Assembly (NCBI RefSeq): GCF_021018805.1
Contig: NC_086257.1
Span: forward strand, 14,008,693-14,072,692
DNA: 64,000 bases
Source of the DNA: Prinia subflava
Lineage: Eukaryota; Chordata; Aves; Passeriformes; Cisticolidae
Direction: 5' to 3'
In this document: positions 22,075-34,000 of the stretch, piece by piece
How positions within the stretch are numbered: the stretch's first letter is position 1
How the letters are laid out: every line of letters starts with the position of its first letter
The notes under the pieces: generated by a model
Databases searched by the model: none
The model's input: the letters and a program-made list of their open reading frames with translations, nothing else
Told to the model about the DNA's origin: nothing
Program-made: the position numbers and the translations under genes

Positions 22075-23510
22075 CTTGCTTGCACAGCTTTCACTTTACC
22101 TTCTAAACCAACTTCTTCTCAAGCCAAAAGTTTTCCACTTCAGCTCTTCTGATTCTCTGATGGGGCTGGCAGAGGAGGGAGTGAGTGGCTGCCTGCTGCA
22201 TTCTTGCTGGCTGGGGTTAAACCTGGGCAGTCTGTCGAGAGCAGACAAAAGCAGCCAGCCTCTCCCAGACAGCTCTTCTGCCCTCACCTCTCCCTGCCCT
22301 CCAGGCAGTTGCCTGTAAGAAAAGCTGCTCAGGATTCTGTGTCTCACAGGTGGGATGCAGGTAACCTGGTTCCAAACACTTCAGGCACACAGTCCGGATA
22401 AAGGCCAATAAAGCACACTTTCCCTGCACAGTTTCCTTCCAAGTTAATCCACACATCAGCTTTGTGACAAGGAAGTAGCATGGTTCAGTACATTGGGAGA
22501 GACTTTTAGGCAGGGAAAACCCAAGCAAAACACCATCATGTCACAAGCACAGCACTCCTGTAAAACTCCAAAGGAGTTATAGCTTATAAGACCTGCCTTT
22601 TTCCTCCAACCTCCCACGAGTTTCTCAGTTTAGGCAGCACAAGTACAGGCTCCAAGACACTGCACATGCTCTGCCTACTCCTTTGCAGATGTTGCAGCCT
22701 GGGCTTTCCCACCTACTCAGAGCCTCAGCTGAAAAATCTTCAGAAGTACTTGTTTTGACTTGTTTGGAAAGCTGAGGTTAAAATCACGGATGTACAGAAA
22801 AAGTGTACAGGAACCAACTGATGAAAATGGATGGAAAGCCTGCAGTGCAAATGCGGCCAGATTACCACCAAAATCATCACAGGCAATGAAATTAAAAACA
22901 GATATGGCAACCAGGCTAGTGCTGCTGGAGGTCACCTTAAACGGTGCCCATCTTGACTTTTTATTTCTTAATGAGATAGTAGGGAAAAGCAGGCAGAACA
23001 GTTGAACTTGCACTCAAAGTTATACTCAGATAAAAGAGGATGTGGGGGCAATTAAAATTTGGGTTTCTAACATTTTGTTAAGGCTTACTTAAAGTTTACA
23101 GCAAGGGTGGCACAGTTGCTAATCAGTCTTGATGGCAGGTGTAGTAAAAGCTGACCAGGGACTGTTGTTGCAGGGTCTCCCCCTGCCTTGGTCTGAGCTC
23201 CTGCACACAGCCCATCAGTAGTACTTGTTCTCTCTCTTGGATGAGTCCCCACACAAACTCTTCACAACAGCAGTGGCAAGACCAGCAAGAATGATACCTC
23301 CTACAGCTGCTGTAGTACAAATAACTGCTTTTGTAACCTACAAAGGGAAAGTGAAACACAGGATGGAAACATGATGAGCATTTGTATTTACTTCCCCGCC
23401 ATGATATGATAACATAGAAAAGGCAGGGATAGTCAGGGTAAATAAATCAGTGAGAGTCATGTGCCCCATTAGCGAAAGGGGTAACACCCAGGTTTGTACC
23501 TCTAGGAGGT
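22075..23510. repeat. Duplicated spacer block B/C, copy 2, downstream of gene 7
   Basis: Near-identical partner of 17930-19370. Contains the gene 7 last exon. Confidence 0.65.
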
Positions 23511-24312
23511 GGCTTTCAACAGGAGGGCACTGTCAGGGTGCAGACAGAGCACAGTGACCCCTGCAGGTCCCGGGGCTCTGGGGAGGCCAGAGGCAGCGCT
23601 GGCTTGGAGCACACAGCTGGGCTTGGCTGTCCCCATGCAGGCTGCAGGCTGTGCCCCAGTCCCCGGGTGACAGCCAGCAGCCAAGGAGCTGCTCTGGGAG
23701 GCTCCCAGGGGCTCAGCCCGTGTCACTCACCTGGTCAGAGACTCCCTCTCCGTAGCGGAGGTCGGTCACAAAGTGCTCACAGTTGCTGCCAAAAACATCA
23801 TAGGGCACCTCCCTGTCAATCCATCGCTCAGCACGCCGGAGGATCTCCCCCACAGGGCGAGGAGTGCGGGAGCGATCATACTTGTTGTTGACACGCCATT
23901 TGTTATTTCCCACCACCTCCTTCAGGAGCTGCTTCTTCACCTTGGCCTTTCTGGTGAATATTGATGTGGTGCTCACTGACAGCGATGGGGCTCCTTCATC
24001 TGGGTAAGCCAAGGAGGAGGTAAGGCAGGCAGGCAGACCCACTCTGGCCCCTCCAGGATCTCAGATGGGTTTCTGACTGCTCCTGGAAAGGGCAACTACA
24101 CACAGGGTCCACCAACAGCAGCACACGAAGGGAGACAGGGCTCTTGGAGCATCCAACACCCACTCAGCACCCTGCCAGGCTGCACCATCCTTACCGACAG
24201 GTGTCACGTTTATGACATATCCATCCCCCATGTAGAGGGCCCAGTGCTGGTAAAGTGGTCGGTCGATCTCGATCAGGTCCCCAGGCTGGGGGTGGCTCCT
24301 GCCATTTGCCAT
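23215..24312 (-). CDS. PLAAT-like: PLAAT1-like gene 7, complete, 169 aa
   Basis: Exons: 24195..24312 (118 nt), 23731..23999 (269 nt), 23215..23337 (123 nt with TGA), 170 codons. All junctions are canonical. Residues: [20 protein letters not shown], His23 in [11 protein letters not shown], Asn35 in VINVTPVG, Cys113 in [20 protein letters not shown], then an anchor helix ([19 protein letters not shown]) and a basic end KRENKYY. As I recall the family, PLAAT1 also has Asn at the third catalytic position, an APVDG-type extension and a KYY end, so this pair looks PLAAT1-like, unlike genes 1-5. Third-position polar residues vary in NlpC/P60 enzymes, so Asn does not argue against activity. Gene 6 is its ~4.13-kb tandem duplicate. 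Confidence 0.9.
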
Positions 24313-24315
24313 CTC

Positions 24316-24810
24316 CGGAGGGTGCGGTCAGGCCGTGCCCCTGTAGCGGGGCTGGCTCGGCGCAGGGCAGAGCGCAGCGGGAGGCTCGGGCTGTGCAGGG
24401 GCAGCTGCCGGGAGCGCAGGCACGGAGGGTGTCAGTGGCGGGCCCCGAGGGCAGCGGCTGCCGGAGCGGCCGAGGCCGGCCCGGGCCGGTGTCCGGCTGC
24501 TGCCGCCGCCCGCGCCCGCCCGCGGTGCCCGCGGTGCCCTCCCGGCCGCGCTCCCTTCGGGCTCCGCTGCTGCCGGCGCCGGAACGCGGCTGCCCGGGGG
24601 TGCCCGCGGTGCCGAGCCCGTGCCCGTGCCCGGGGGCACCTCCGGCCGCCCGGCAGAGCCGCGCCCGCCGCCGCAGCCTGGAGGGGCCGCATCCTGCTGG
24701 GAAACCCCCGCTCGCATCTCCCGAGCCCCGCTCACCCCGGCGCCTGTCCCGCTGTTGTCGTGGCCGCGCTCCGGGCCCGCTGCTCCCGCTATAAATAACA
24801 AGAAGATGGC
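24316..24810 (-). promoter_or_regulatory. GC-rich promoter/leader block, copy 7
   Basis: Same block (24316-24740), with a clear minus-strand TATA element TTATTTATAG at about 24788-24797. Beyond it, CpG-rich sequence continues to about 25,100 with no duplicate elsewhere in the array; this is the head of the cluster. Confidence 0.7.
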
Positions 24811-24819
24811 GCTTGCGCC

Positions 24820-27290
24820 GATCCTGCCGGGCTCTCTGGCGACGCTGACCGAGGGCTGGCCCGTCCGTCCCCTTCTCTTCCATCCCGTCCCCACCGCCCC
24901 CGCCTTCTCCCTCCCACCGCACGTCTCACGTGGACGCGCCGTTCCCGAGATTGTTGTCAAAACCACTCGTTCAGTGCAAAAGCCGATTCTGAGCCCGAGG
25001 AGGACGTTCCATTGCCACTTTCCCGGAGACTGCCGCAGCTCCTCAGCCCCTCCAGCCGCGGAGGGGCTCCGGTCCTGCTGCGCCGAGCGGTGAGTGAGCA
25101 TCCCTCACCAGGAAACCTTTCGAGAGAAAAACTGCTGCCTTTCTACTCCTTCACTGTGATGAGAAACAAAGGGGCGGAGCTCTGAGCGACATGATTTTAG
25201 GGCAAAGGGATTTTTAGGATGTGTTTTTATGACGTGGCCTGGGCATTTCCTTTGGGACATCAGAGGAATCTCATGATTGTGTCCAGCAAGGGTCCTGGTC
25301 CAAGAGATGGGCACAGCTGAGCCTGTACAGCTATATTCTTTACTGGTGCTAGCACAGTGTGCTAAAGCTAACAAGAAAACTGTCCTCTGGGTAAGCTGAA
25401 CTTAGCAGTGTATTTAAAACCTTGCATTTCAGAAGACAGGCGAGCAGGCTAGTTGATTTAAAAGATGAGAGCAGTGGAAGATTGGCATCTTCCTGCCTTC
25501 CAGTGACATGAAATTGTTAATTCAGAGGAGCATTGAACAGCAGTTCTGCTTTCTGTATCATCCTCTTCTCTAAGTCTGAACTATTTGCAAAGTTTTGCAG
25601 TGGAAGTTGAATCACCAAGGCAATTCTTGTGGTATGAAAAAAAAAAAGCGTATATATGGAAACCCAGATATCTGCTTTACCTGGGCACAACAGGGACCTA
25701 TTGCTTGAGGGAGCCTGAGCTGGGATCCTGCAGGGCAGGGACTGGCCTGTGCTCCCACCCACTGCAAAGAGAGGTGAGTGTTGTCAGCACTGCGTGGCAG
25801 TCACTGAATCACGCTGTAGCAGGTGTAGGAGTACAATAGAAACTGCCTCTGAACCAGCAGCAAAATGGTATTATAAACACAGTGAAATTCCAGCATAAAG
25901 TTGACAGTTCATTTGTGCACGAGTAGGTCTCTCGTGCTGATTCATTTTCATTGTGTAATGAGGTTGAAAGGCCCCTTCTATTCATACCCTTTCCAATATA
26001 GATGTGGCCCGTGTGTGTGGTGTGTTCTTGAATGGACCAGAATAACCTAACTCACTACAGAGACTGCACATACTTCTCTGGCTAACAGTACACAGGAGTT
26101 TATGGATACAGGGAAAGGAGAAAGGGTAAGTAAATAATAACCAGCATTACAACAGAAACAACAGCAAGCCCTGTGAAGGAAACCCTCCTGTCCAGCTATC
26201 CAGGACCCCCTCTGGCAGTCAGTCACACTTGCTGCACTTTGAGGTGCCCCCCTTCGCTCCCTGTACACCTCACACTCACACATTCAGACAAAGTCTTTTT
26301 ACTTGCTTGGCCCCAGGTTTCCCATAGCAGAGTCTCAAACACTTGGAATAAATTATTTATGGTGCAACAACCAAACAACAGTTTGAGCTGGATGCCTCCA
26401 AGGAGGAACCCCAAACAAAAGAAGCCGTGTGGATTTTGTACCCTGGCAGTCTGGGGTCTCAGCTCCTGCTGTATCTCTGATTGTCTGGGGTCTCAGCTCC
26501 TGCTGTATCTCTGATTATCTGTTTCTGTGCTGGTGTCACAGGTCCCCTGCCCTTTGTTATGTAAAGGGTTGGTATAGTTCAGTCAGGCTTTGCCACCCAG
26601 AGCTCAATCTGCATCTCACACTGCAGTTGCACACTGAGCTACCTGCATGATATGTCTTCCTCAACAATCAGAAAGTAATCTGCAATGAGCTACAAAAGCA
26701 AAGTTTTCATGGTGCTTTAAGTCTCAAAGTTTCACTCATAGCCCTGCTAATTCCTTCTGGGCTTGGACAAGGCTCAGGCAATGCTTCAGTCCCTGATGTT
26801 GGTGAGTGTCTGTCATGGGGTGGGTCTCACACACAGCATGTAACCAGGCATTGCTGCCAATACCTTTCATCTCCTGAAGTAGGGCACTCCTTAGCATGGT
26901 CTGGGGCTGAGTTGATGCTGAGCTCCTCTCACATTCATCAGTGTGGCAGCTTCTGAGTTTGCAAAGGCCCTCAAGGAGAGTTTATGACATGATCTCATTC
27001 TCCAGAAAGTTTTTGTTAAGTTATGCTCTTCCTTAGCCCCCACAGGTTGGGGACTGATGACAAGCCTGCTTCTTGTCCCTTCCACTGTAAGGGGATAATG
27101 GGGATCCTCCTTGTTTTTATCATCTGTCCTCAGGTGAGTTTAGTGTATTGTTTCTTTCTCTCCCCAGCTGGACATGTCTTGCCAGAAGAGGGGTAAAGAA
27201 CTGTGTCCATATCAGTCAACTAATCCCCTCCCCATGCAAGGATTTGGGTAAGATCCCATGAAGACCTGCCTGGGATGCTATAACTAGTTT
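24820..27290. other. Intergenic spacer between PLAAT cluster and ZAN-like gene
   Basis: CpG-rich to about 25,100, then ordinary sequence. A 38-bp direct duplication sits at about 26450-26522 (two copies of a segment containing GGGGTCTCAGCTCCTGCTG). No ORF here shows a recognisable domain or splice partners. Confidence 0.5.
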
Positions 27291-27545
27291 GTAGAATCAT
27301 AGAATGATTTGAGTTGGAAGGAACCTAAAGATCATTCCGTTCCAATCCCCTTCCATGGGCAGGGACATCTTTCATTAGACTAGATTGCTCAAAGCTCCAT
27401 CCAACCTGGCCCTGAACACTTTCAGGGACAGGACATCCACAACTTCTCTGGATAACCCATTCCAGTGCCTCATCGCCCTCATAGTAAGGAATTTCTTTCT
27501 AAAATCTAACCTAAACCTACTTTCTGATATCTAACCTTCATGTAC
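27290..27545 (-). mobile_element. CR1 LINE 3' end
   Basis: Opens AGAATCATAGAATGATTTGAGTTGGAAGGAACC-like (split here: AGAATCATAGAATGATTTGA, then GTTGGAAGGAACC), the reverse complement of the CR1 3' terminus with its ATTCTATG octamer, followed by the usual CCATGGGCAGGGACATC and CCATTCCAGTG segments. 5'-truncated. Confidence 0.85.
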
Positions 27546-27824
27546 TCTCTTTCAGTTTGAATTCTGACTGCATCACTCTATGGTTTGTATTACTCTCAGA
27601 GGTGTGTTATGGTTTGTGCTTCTCTCAGAGGTGTGTATGTGGTGTTGTGCAGCACACTTGTGCCGTCGGTGTCTGTCTGGAATTTGTGTTTTTCAAACCT
27701 CCTTTGAAGACAACAGAGTCTCTTTGGTCAGTTAGGACATATTTTGATTTGGGCCTACAACGTGAGATCTGAGAGATATTTTAAATGAACAATTTCAAAG
27801 ATTTTCAAGAAATGCAATGATAAA

Positions 27825-27830
27825 TTTATT
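27825..27830 (-). terminator. Poly(A) signal of the ZAN-like gene
   Basis: AATAAA on the minus strand about 80 nt after the stop codon; the only good candidate close to the 3' end. Confidence 0.6.
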
Positions 27831-27909
27831 ATTATTTCTTTTCAAAATATTAGACATATCATTAAAATACAAGAGTAAAAAGTATGATGAATAGGAATAA
27901 TACTGTTAA

Positions 27910-28063
27910 CTATAGGTGTGTATTTGGGGATTCATTTTGATCAAATGCTCTGTTCACGAAGTAGCCATAATCTTGCTCACGTACTCTGGCACCTGATTCA
28001 TCCCTGGACCATTTCAAAGAAGACTCCCTTGATATTGTAACTGTATCCGTCTTTCTCTTCCTT
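27910..28063 (-). CDS. ZAN: ZAN-like exon: cytoplasmic tail and stop
   Basis: Acceptor GTACAG| then 154 nt in phase 2 ending CTA TAG. It encodes a basic, charged tail that starts GRKRKTDTVTISRESS (stop-transfer Arg/Lys cluster right after the helix) and ends FDQNESPNTHL. Two Tyr residues (DYGYF) are present. About 50 residues. Confidence 0.85.
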
Positions 28064-31000
28064 CTGTACAGTGGGAAAAAAAATGGAACAACCTATTTTA
28101 ATTTGTATTCTTATTTATAGTGAAAGATCAAACAATGCTGTGAGCATGAATGGAACTGAGTTTTGGAGAGGCCAGAGTTTTATATAAGTGATACATATTC
28201 CCTGTGTAAAAGAAATGGCCTATGTTCATTCTTGATTTAAAAAAAAAAAAAAGGTAATTTTCCCCTCACATTCATCAGAAGATATCCCCGATATTGTGAC
28301 TTCTTTCTAGCCTTGCAGGTATGTGACTGATGGAAGTTTTGAGGTTTACAGGTGCTAAAAGAGGTGTATTTACTTTGCTGAATGTAGCAAATCTGGGAAA
28401 AGCCTTACCCGAACAGGTACACTGTAGAGGAGATGAAGATGACAATAACAGCGACACCCACCATGACTGCGACGACAATGGCGATTGTGCTCCCTGAATC
28501 CTCTGTGACAGGGTCATCAACTGAGGAACAAACAAGAGCCCTGTCACTGAAAGCTGACTGTGCTGTGAACTGAAATATTTTTTTTCCATCCTTGCTTGTC
28601 TGTTTTGTTTTACTGTGTTCTCTGTGGCGTCCTGGAAAGGTGTCACACCCCCCGTCCTGTGTGTCTCACCCAGCCCTGCTGCCCTGCTTTCTGGTACCTC
28701 TCCGCTTGGCTTCTGACCCTTCTCTCTGCTTGGATGACCACAGGCTCTCACCCACTGGGTTACTAACCCACATCATGAAAATGAAGAGCAAGCCCAGTCT
28801 TTTCCGTAACAATATCCATTTTTGAAAGGGATATGTTTAATACAGACAGGAAAATCCAGATTAGTTTTATTACCTATTTTTTCAGCCTCACAGTTTGGTC
28901 CTGTGTAGAGTTCTGAACATTCACAGGAGTGGAGGGAGGTGCTGTTGAAAGTTTCAGAGCAAATGCCATCATTCTTACAAGGATTTGGCATACATGGGCC
29001 ACCTGGGAAAAAAGAAGAAACCCTTGACTCTCAGATAATCCAACCCCAAAGAGAACCCCAAGAGGTTTTTGCTTAGCTTAGGCTGACTCCTAATGCTTCA
29101 CATCCCCTGTATTTTAGCATGTTTCTTGTATCTGGTAACATAAATAAGGGAAAGAAACTCTGTTTCTCCAGTGAAATGTCAGAGCAAGATCCCTTGCATG
29201 GTTTTCTTCTGTACACTCTCTCTTGCAACGATCCATAACCCAGTGATGCCCTTTAAAGTTAGTCAAGACTTCATAGCACCAAAGACAATGTGGTAGTGGT
29301 TGACTCACTCCTGTAGCATCCACGACTGTAGTTTGAAATGCCACAGATTTCACCAGACCCACACACTTCGTCAAAGCAGAAAACAGTGGAGCTTTCCGTG
29401 CACTGGCATTTCTGAGAGCAGTCGTCAGTGGTGAATATTTCTCCAATCTGGAAGAACAGAAGTTAGATGTTAAAAAAATAAGTAAAATCAGCCAGAAAAA
29501 GGGTAAATGTAGCACTGGAACCTTCAGTGTACTCTCTCCAATGCTGATGAACGGCAATAGGGCAGATTGGGATTTTTTAAAGTAGTTTGTAAAACAAAAG
29601 GAAAGCAAGCAGCTTACTAATGCAGCTCTTTGAAACTCGAGGATGGCCCAAGAAAGTGGGCAAAAGAGTTTAGGGCATGAGATCCTAGCCCCAGGCAGGG
29701 TACATGTGCAGCCAAAAATGGGCAACTGTTGCTGGAGATGAGTGGCAGATGAATCACATTATACCTCCAAGGCAATGTGAAAGTGCTATCAATCATTTTT
29801 GTTAAAAGTGACACTTGTTAATAGTAAATCTTTAAGTAAATCTTTACTCGATTGGACCTTTTTTTTTTTTTTTTGTACCAAATCTCTAGTGGTTAACCAG
29901 AAATCTGTGAGATAATGGAGCTGTTCTATCCTGCAGTGACAATGGAGGATTCTCCTCAGAATCCAGCTTTGCCCAGGGCTCTCTTCATGTCCTATCCAAC
30001 TCTGCAGACTCTCAACCCTGCCTATACTGCTCTTCACTGAAAGGAGCGAGGCCACAGTGTTGCACAGAATTTTTCTGTAACTGATGTGTTGTAAACTTTA
30101 GACCCTATGAGTGTAATAAAGGTCAAGAGTTAACATGAATTTAGTCACATAGTTTCTCCAAGTGTCTGCCTTGGATTGGCAGGCAGAGTTTCAGAGGGAC
30201 ACCAAGAGATCTTGACCTCTCTTCCCTTTCTCCAGAACCCAAAATTTTATTAAACAATTGCTCTTTGTTTCTAATGTTTCTACTGCAAAATTACACGCTG
30301 AGGATTATGAGGGGATGGTCAAAATAACCAACAAGAGAAAATACTGTTTAGTGCTGTGGGAGCTGTCTGACCCACAGAGAGACCGTACCTCATAGTATTT
30401 GTCAAGGTATGTGCAGCCACACTGTTTGTAAGGGACACAGTCAAAGCCACTAAGAACATAACCAGGGAGACATTCACAGCCTTCAACACAGGGTGATTCA
30501 CACTCAGAGGGGCTGGTCAAGTCGTTGCAGGATGCTGGGCATGCAGACATGCAAGAGCTGTAATTGCTGTTGGCAGGACATGATATTCCTGTAAAAATAA
30601 GGAGTCCAGTTACACCAGGCTGCTGTGTGTCACTTACAGAATTCCCTTTCTGATCCATTTTGTAGGAGGCAATGTGATAAACACACACACGCAGATGTGC
30701 ATGCATATATAACAGTATTGAATCTGTAAGTAAAGCACTCCAAACTCAGGAAATGCATCATCAAAGCTATTTGTATACTGTGCTCTCATTCCTGGTATAC
30801 ACTGATCTCAAAACAACTTCTCACGTGTTCGGGGTTGCCATCATTGAAGTGCCAGAGCTGTTCCATAACTTTGGGAACTGAGTTTCACTAGAAACACAAA
30901 GTTACATAACCATAGCAGACATAGGGAGAATACAGTTTAATGGATCTCCAAACTTTAAAAAAAATGAGGAAAAATATGTTTGAGATGATTATAAATCTTA

Positions 31001-34000
31001 TTTCAGCATTTTTTTAGTCTGAAAAATTTTGAGTTTTCAATTGAATCTCTTTTTTTTAATCTTGAAATTTCTCAGACAAAAAAAGATAATTAGTATATTT
31101 TGTAGATTAAAAAGAGTTTGAAATGAAATGTTTTCATTTTGTAGCTTGTGATAGTCAGATTTGTAGCTTGTGATGGTCTCCAAAATTTAAACTTTTTGTC
31201 CCATTGGGAATGGAGACATATTTTCACTCACAGAACTTCTGATTACAGGGAGATGACAGCTCTGATATCCTAAGTATCTCTCTCTAAGCTGTGGTTGGAA
31301 TGCAAAAGTTAGCATAGGACACAGAAGAGAGGCCAGAAAACAAGTATCCTTAGCTGTGAAGAGTGAGTGAAGTGTAAATCAGCATGTTTTTACTGCCTGA
31401 GAAGATTTGATATAGGAAAAGGCTTAAACTTCAGATTTTAAGAGTCCTGTAGGTAGAATCCCTACTTTGTGTTTCTTCCTGTGCTTACCACAGTCTGTCT
31501 GCTGCCTCCAGCCATCCATGCTGACTCCTTGCTGCTGACAAGCCAGCACATATTCCTCCAGACTGCGACACAAGGTAGCAGCCTCGTCTCCTTCCACACA
31601 CATATCGAACAGGCAGCTCCTGTGTACAACACAAGAAAACATTCATTCCCAGTATATTTGTTATTGGTTGTTTTCATCTGCTTTTTTGCCTCACTCCAAG
31701 TTAGTTTTGTTTTCCAGTATCTGGCTGACAGGAAACAGAGGAATAAATGACACCCAAGCACGTGATTGTGCAGCTGCTGCTGCTATGTGAGGTGTCTATA
31801 CAGGATTATGAAAGCTGGAAAAGGCCTCTAAGATCATCGAGCCCAACCTTTAACTGTCTGCAGTAGACACTTACGTGAAATAGAAGCCAGGTTGGACTGC
31901 AGAATGACACTTGGCAAAAGGACCATTCAAGTCAGTCAGAATCTGACACCTTGAAGTTGTATTTTGCTGCTCCAGCTGATTTTCACTGCAGCCTTGGAAA
32001 AGCCCGGGATCTGGTTCCTCCTCAGACTCATTTTCTGAGATGACATCTCGTCTGTAAATGAAGTAATTATGAAATCATCAGTGTTCTGTGTACATCCAGC
32101 ATTCATGGTTCTACTCTCAGAGTAACACTGCAAGAATACTTCTGCCTTGTGGTATAAATGTGAGCTTATTTCTCTTTCATGTTTCCTGAATGGGAAGGAG
32201 ATACAGCAAATCGAAGATGTACTGGAGCTGTTCCTACCATCTCAGAGATTTATGGATATTTAAAGTAAATGGGATATCTGTAGTTATCTCTTTGGAAATT
32301 CTGCATTATACATGTCTTATCCATTGCCTCCTCCATCCAATCTATTCAGCAAAAGCTGAATACTATTCAGAAGGATGCAGCTGGAATAAAGCCCCGTTTC
32401 TTGGATATATGTTCACTTTCACTGAACAACTGGCTGCATGCCTGAAATGCCAGAATTTTCCCATGGGCATAGCCTCCAAGCCCCTTCATGCTCAACACTG
32501 CCCCATATACTGTTTTCTGGCAGGCAAATTTTTGCAGCCAAAATATATCCGGACAGCTAATGTAGTTCCATTTACTTTCTGAAAAACCAATGTGTTAATG
32601 GCTAAGCAATTTCCACAGGGCTTTCAAAGCAACAGAAAGAAAGGCAGGCAGGAAGGAAACCTCAAGAAAACAAGAAAAGCCTTTTTTGGTGTTGTGTACG
32701 GACTAATTAGCACAGAATTTTCCTGACCACAAATACCATGCTCATGTACAGTCAAAAGAATGTCCTTACTTTTCATTACCAGCAGGGAAAAAAAAATAGC
32801 TATGAAAGCAAGAAAATCAGACTCTTCAAGAACATTTTCTGGGAGGAACTGTGCATTTATGTTGATGGATTTCAAAAGCTACCTTCATGTTCCAGAGGAA
32901 AGACTGACTTTGAATCAGGATTTGCATTCAGGCCCATCCAGCACCTGTATCTTTGCCAGGAACCATGAGTTTGGCAAAGATGTTATTCATCCCTGTGCCC
33001 TAACAGTTGTAATGGCTGTGACTCCAAAGAGAGATAGAGAGCTGGAGTCATGCACTGACAGTTCAGGCCTCTTCTGGCCAGATACAAGGGCACTGATAGT
33101 TCACCCTAGTGAAAAAGTCCCTACACACAAAGGGAAGTCCCTACACACAAAGGGAAGAAGAAAGATAGGACAGAAATGAGACAGTGTAGTTATTCCTAGT
33201 GGTTAACTATTACTTAATTCACTCAATTCTAGAGATAGTGCTTACTGTGGATATTAAATAGAAAATCAAGTACCTGACACGAGAGTTTCTTTTCAGAGGA
33301 ACTTTCCAGCTTTCGCCAAATACATTCACGTTCCTCACCCAAACACCATCTGGATTTGTGAAGTCATTTCTGTATCTCCCATCAAAGTTACCACACAAGC
33401 CTTCTACTCTGCTTCCGTAGGTGGTAGCCAGCTTTATGTCTAGGCAAAGTCAGAAGGAAAAAAAGCTGTTACATAGAAATTGTTGCCACGGAGTGTACAG
33501 AAGAGGTGGAAATCTATGCCAAGTGCCACATGTCATGATTCAGGTTGCAGATAGGAATCTGACATGGGCTTAATACATAGCATAAGAACACAGCCCTGAA
33601 CCTGAATACCTGTTCATACATGTATTCACAGTTTCTGTGCTCTGCAACGTGGATCATGAAAAAGTAATTTTTCACAAGATTTTATGTAACATGATATCAC
33701 TGCCTGGGTGCTCTTAGTGCATGCTGTTTACTGCTTTTCAACAAACAGAATGCATCACCCACTTTTTCCCCTTCACTTACAATCCACTGGATCACAGAGA
33801 AATAGAATTTCTGTAGACAGACATTTGCTTTCTGCAATGGAATTTCTGTTGGAATTTCAGGGTTTGGAATGATGGCTGTGTAAATCTTTCATCATGCACT
33901 CAAAAATCATCTAGCCATATGCTGTTGTAAATCAGGAGTAGCTCTGCTTTGAACAGAGGAGGTATCATGTGTCCAGCTTGCATGAGTGACTTGTGTATAT

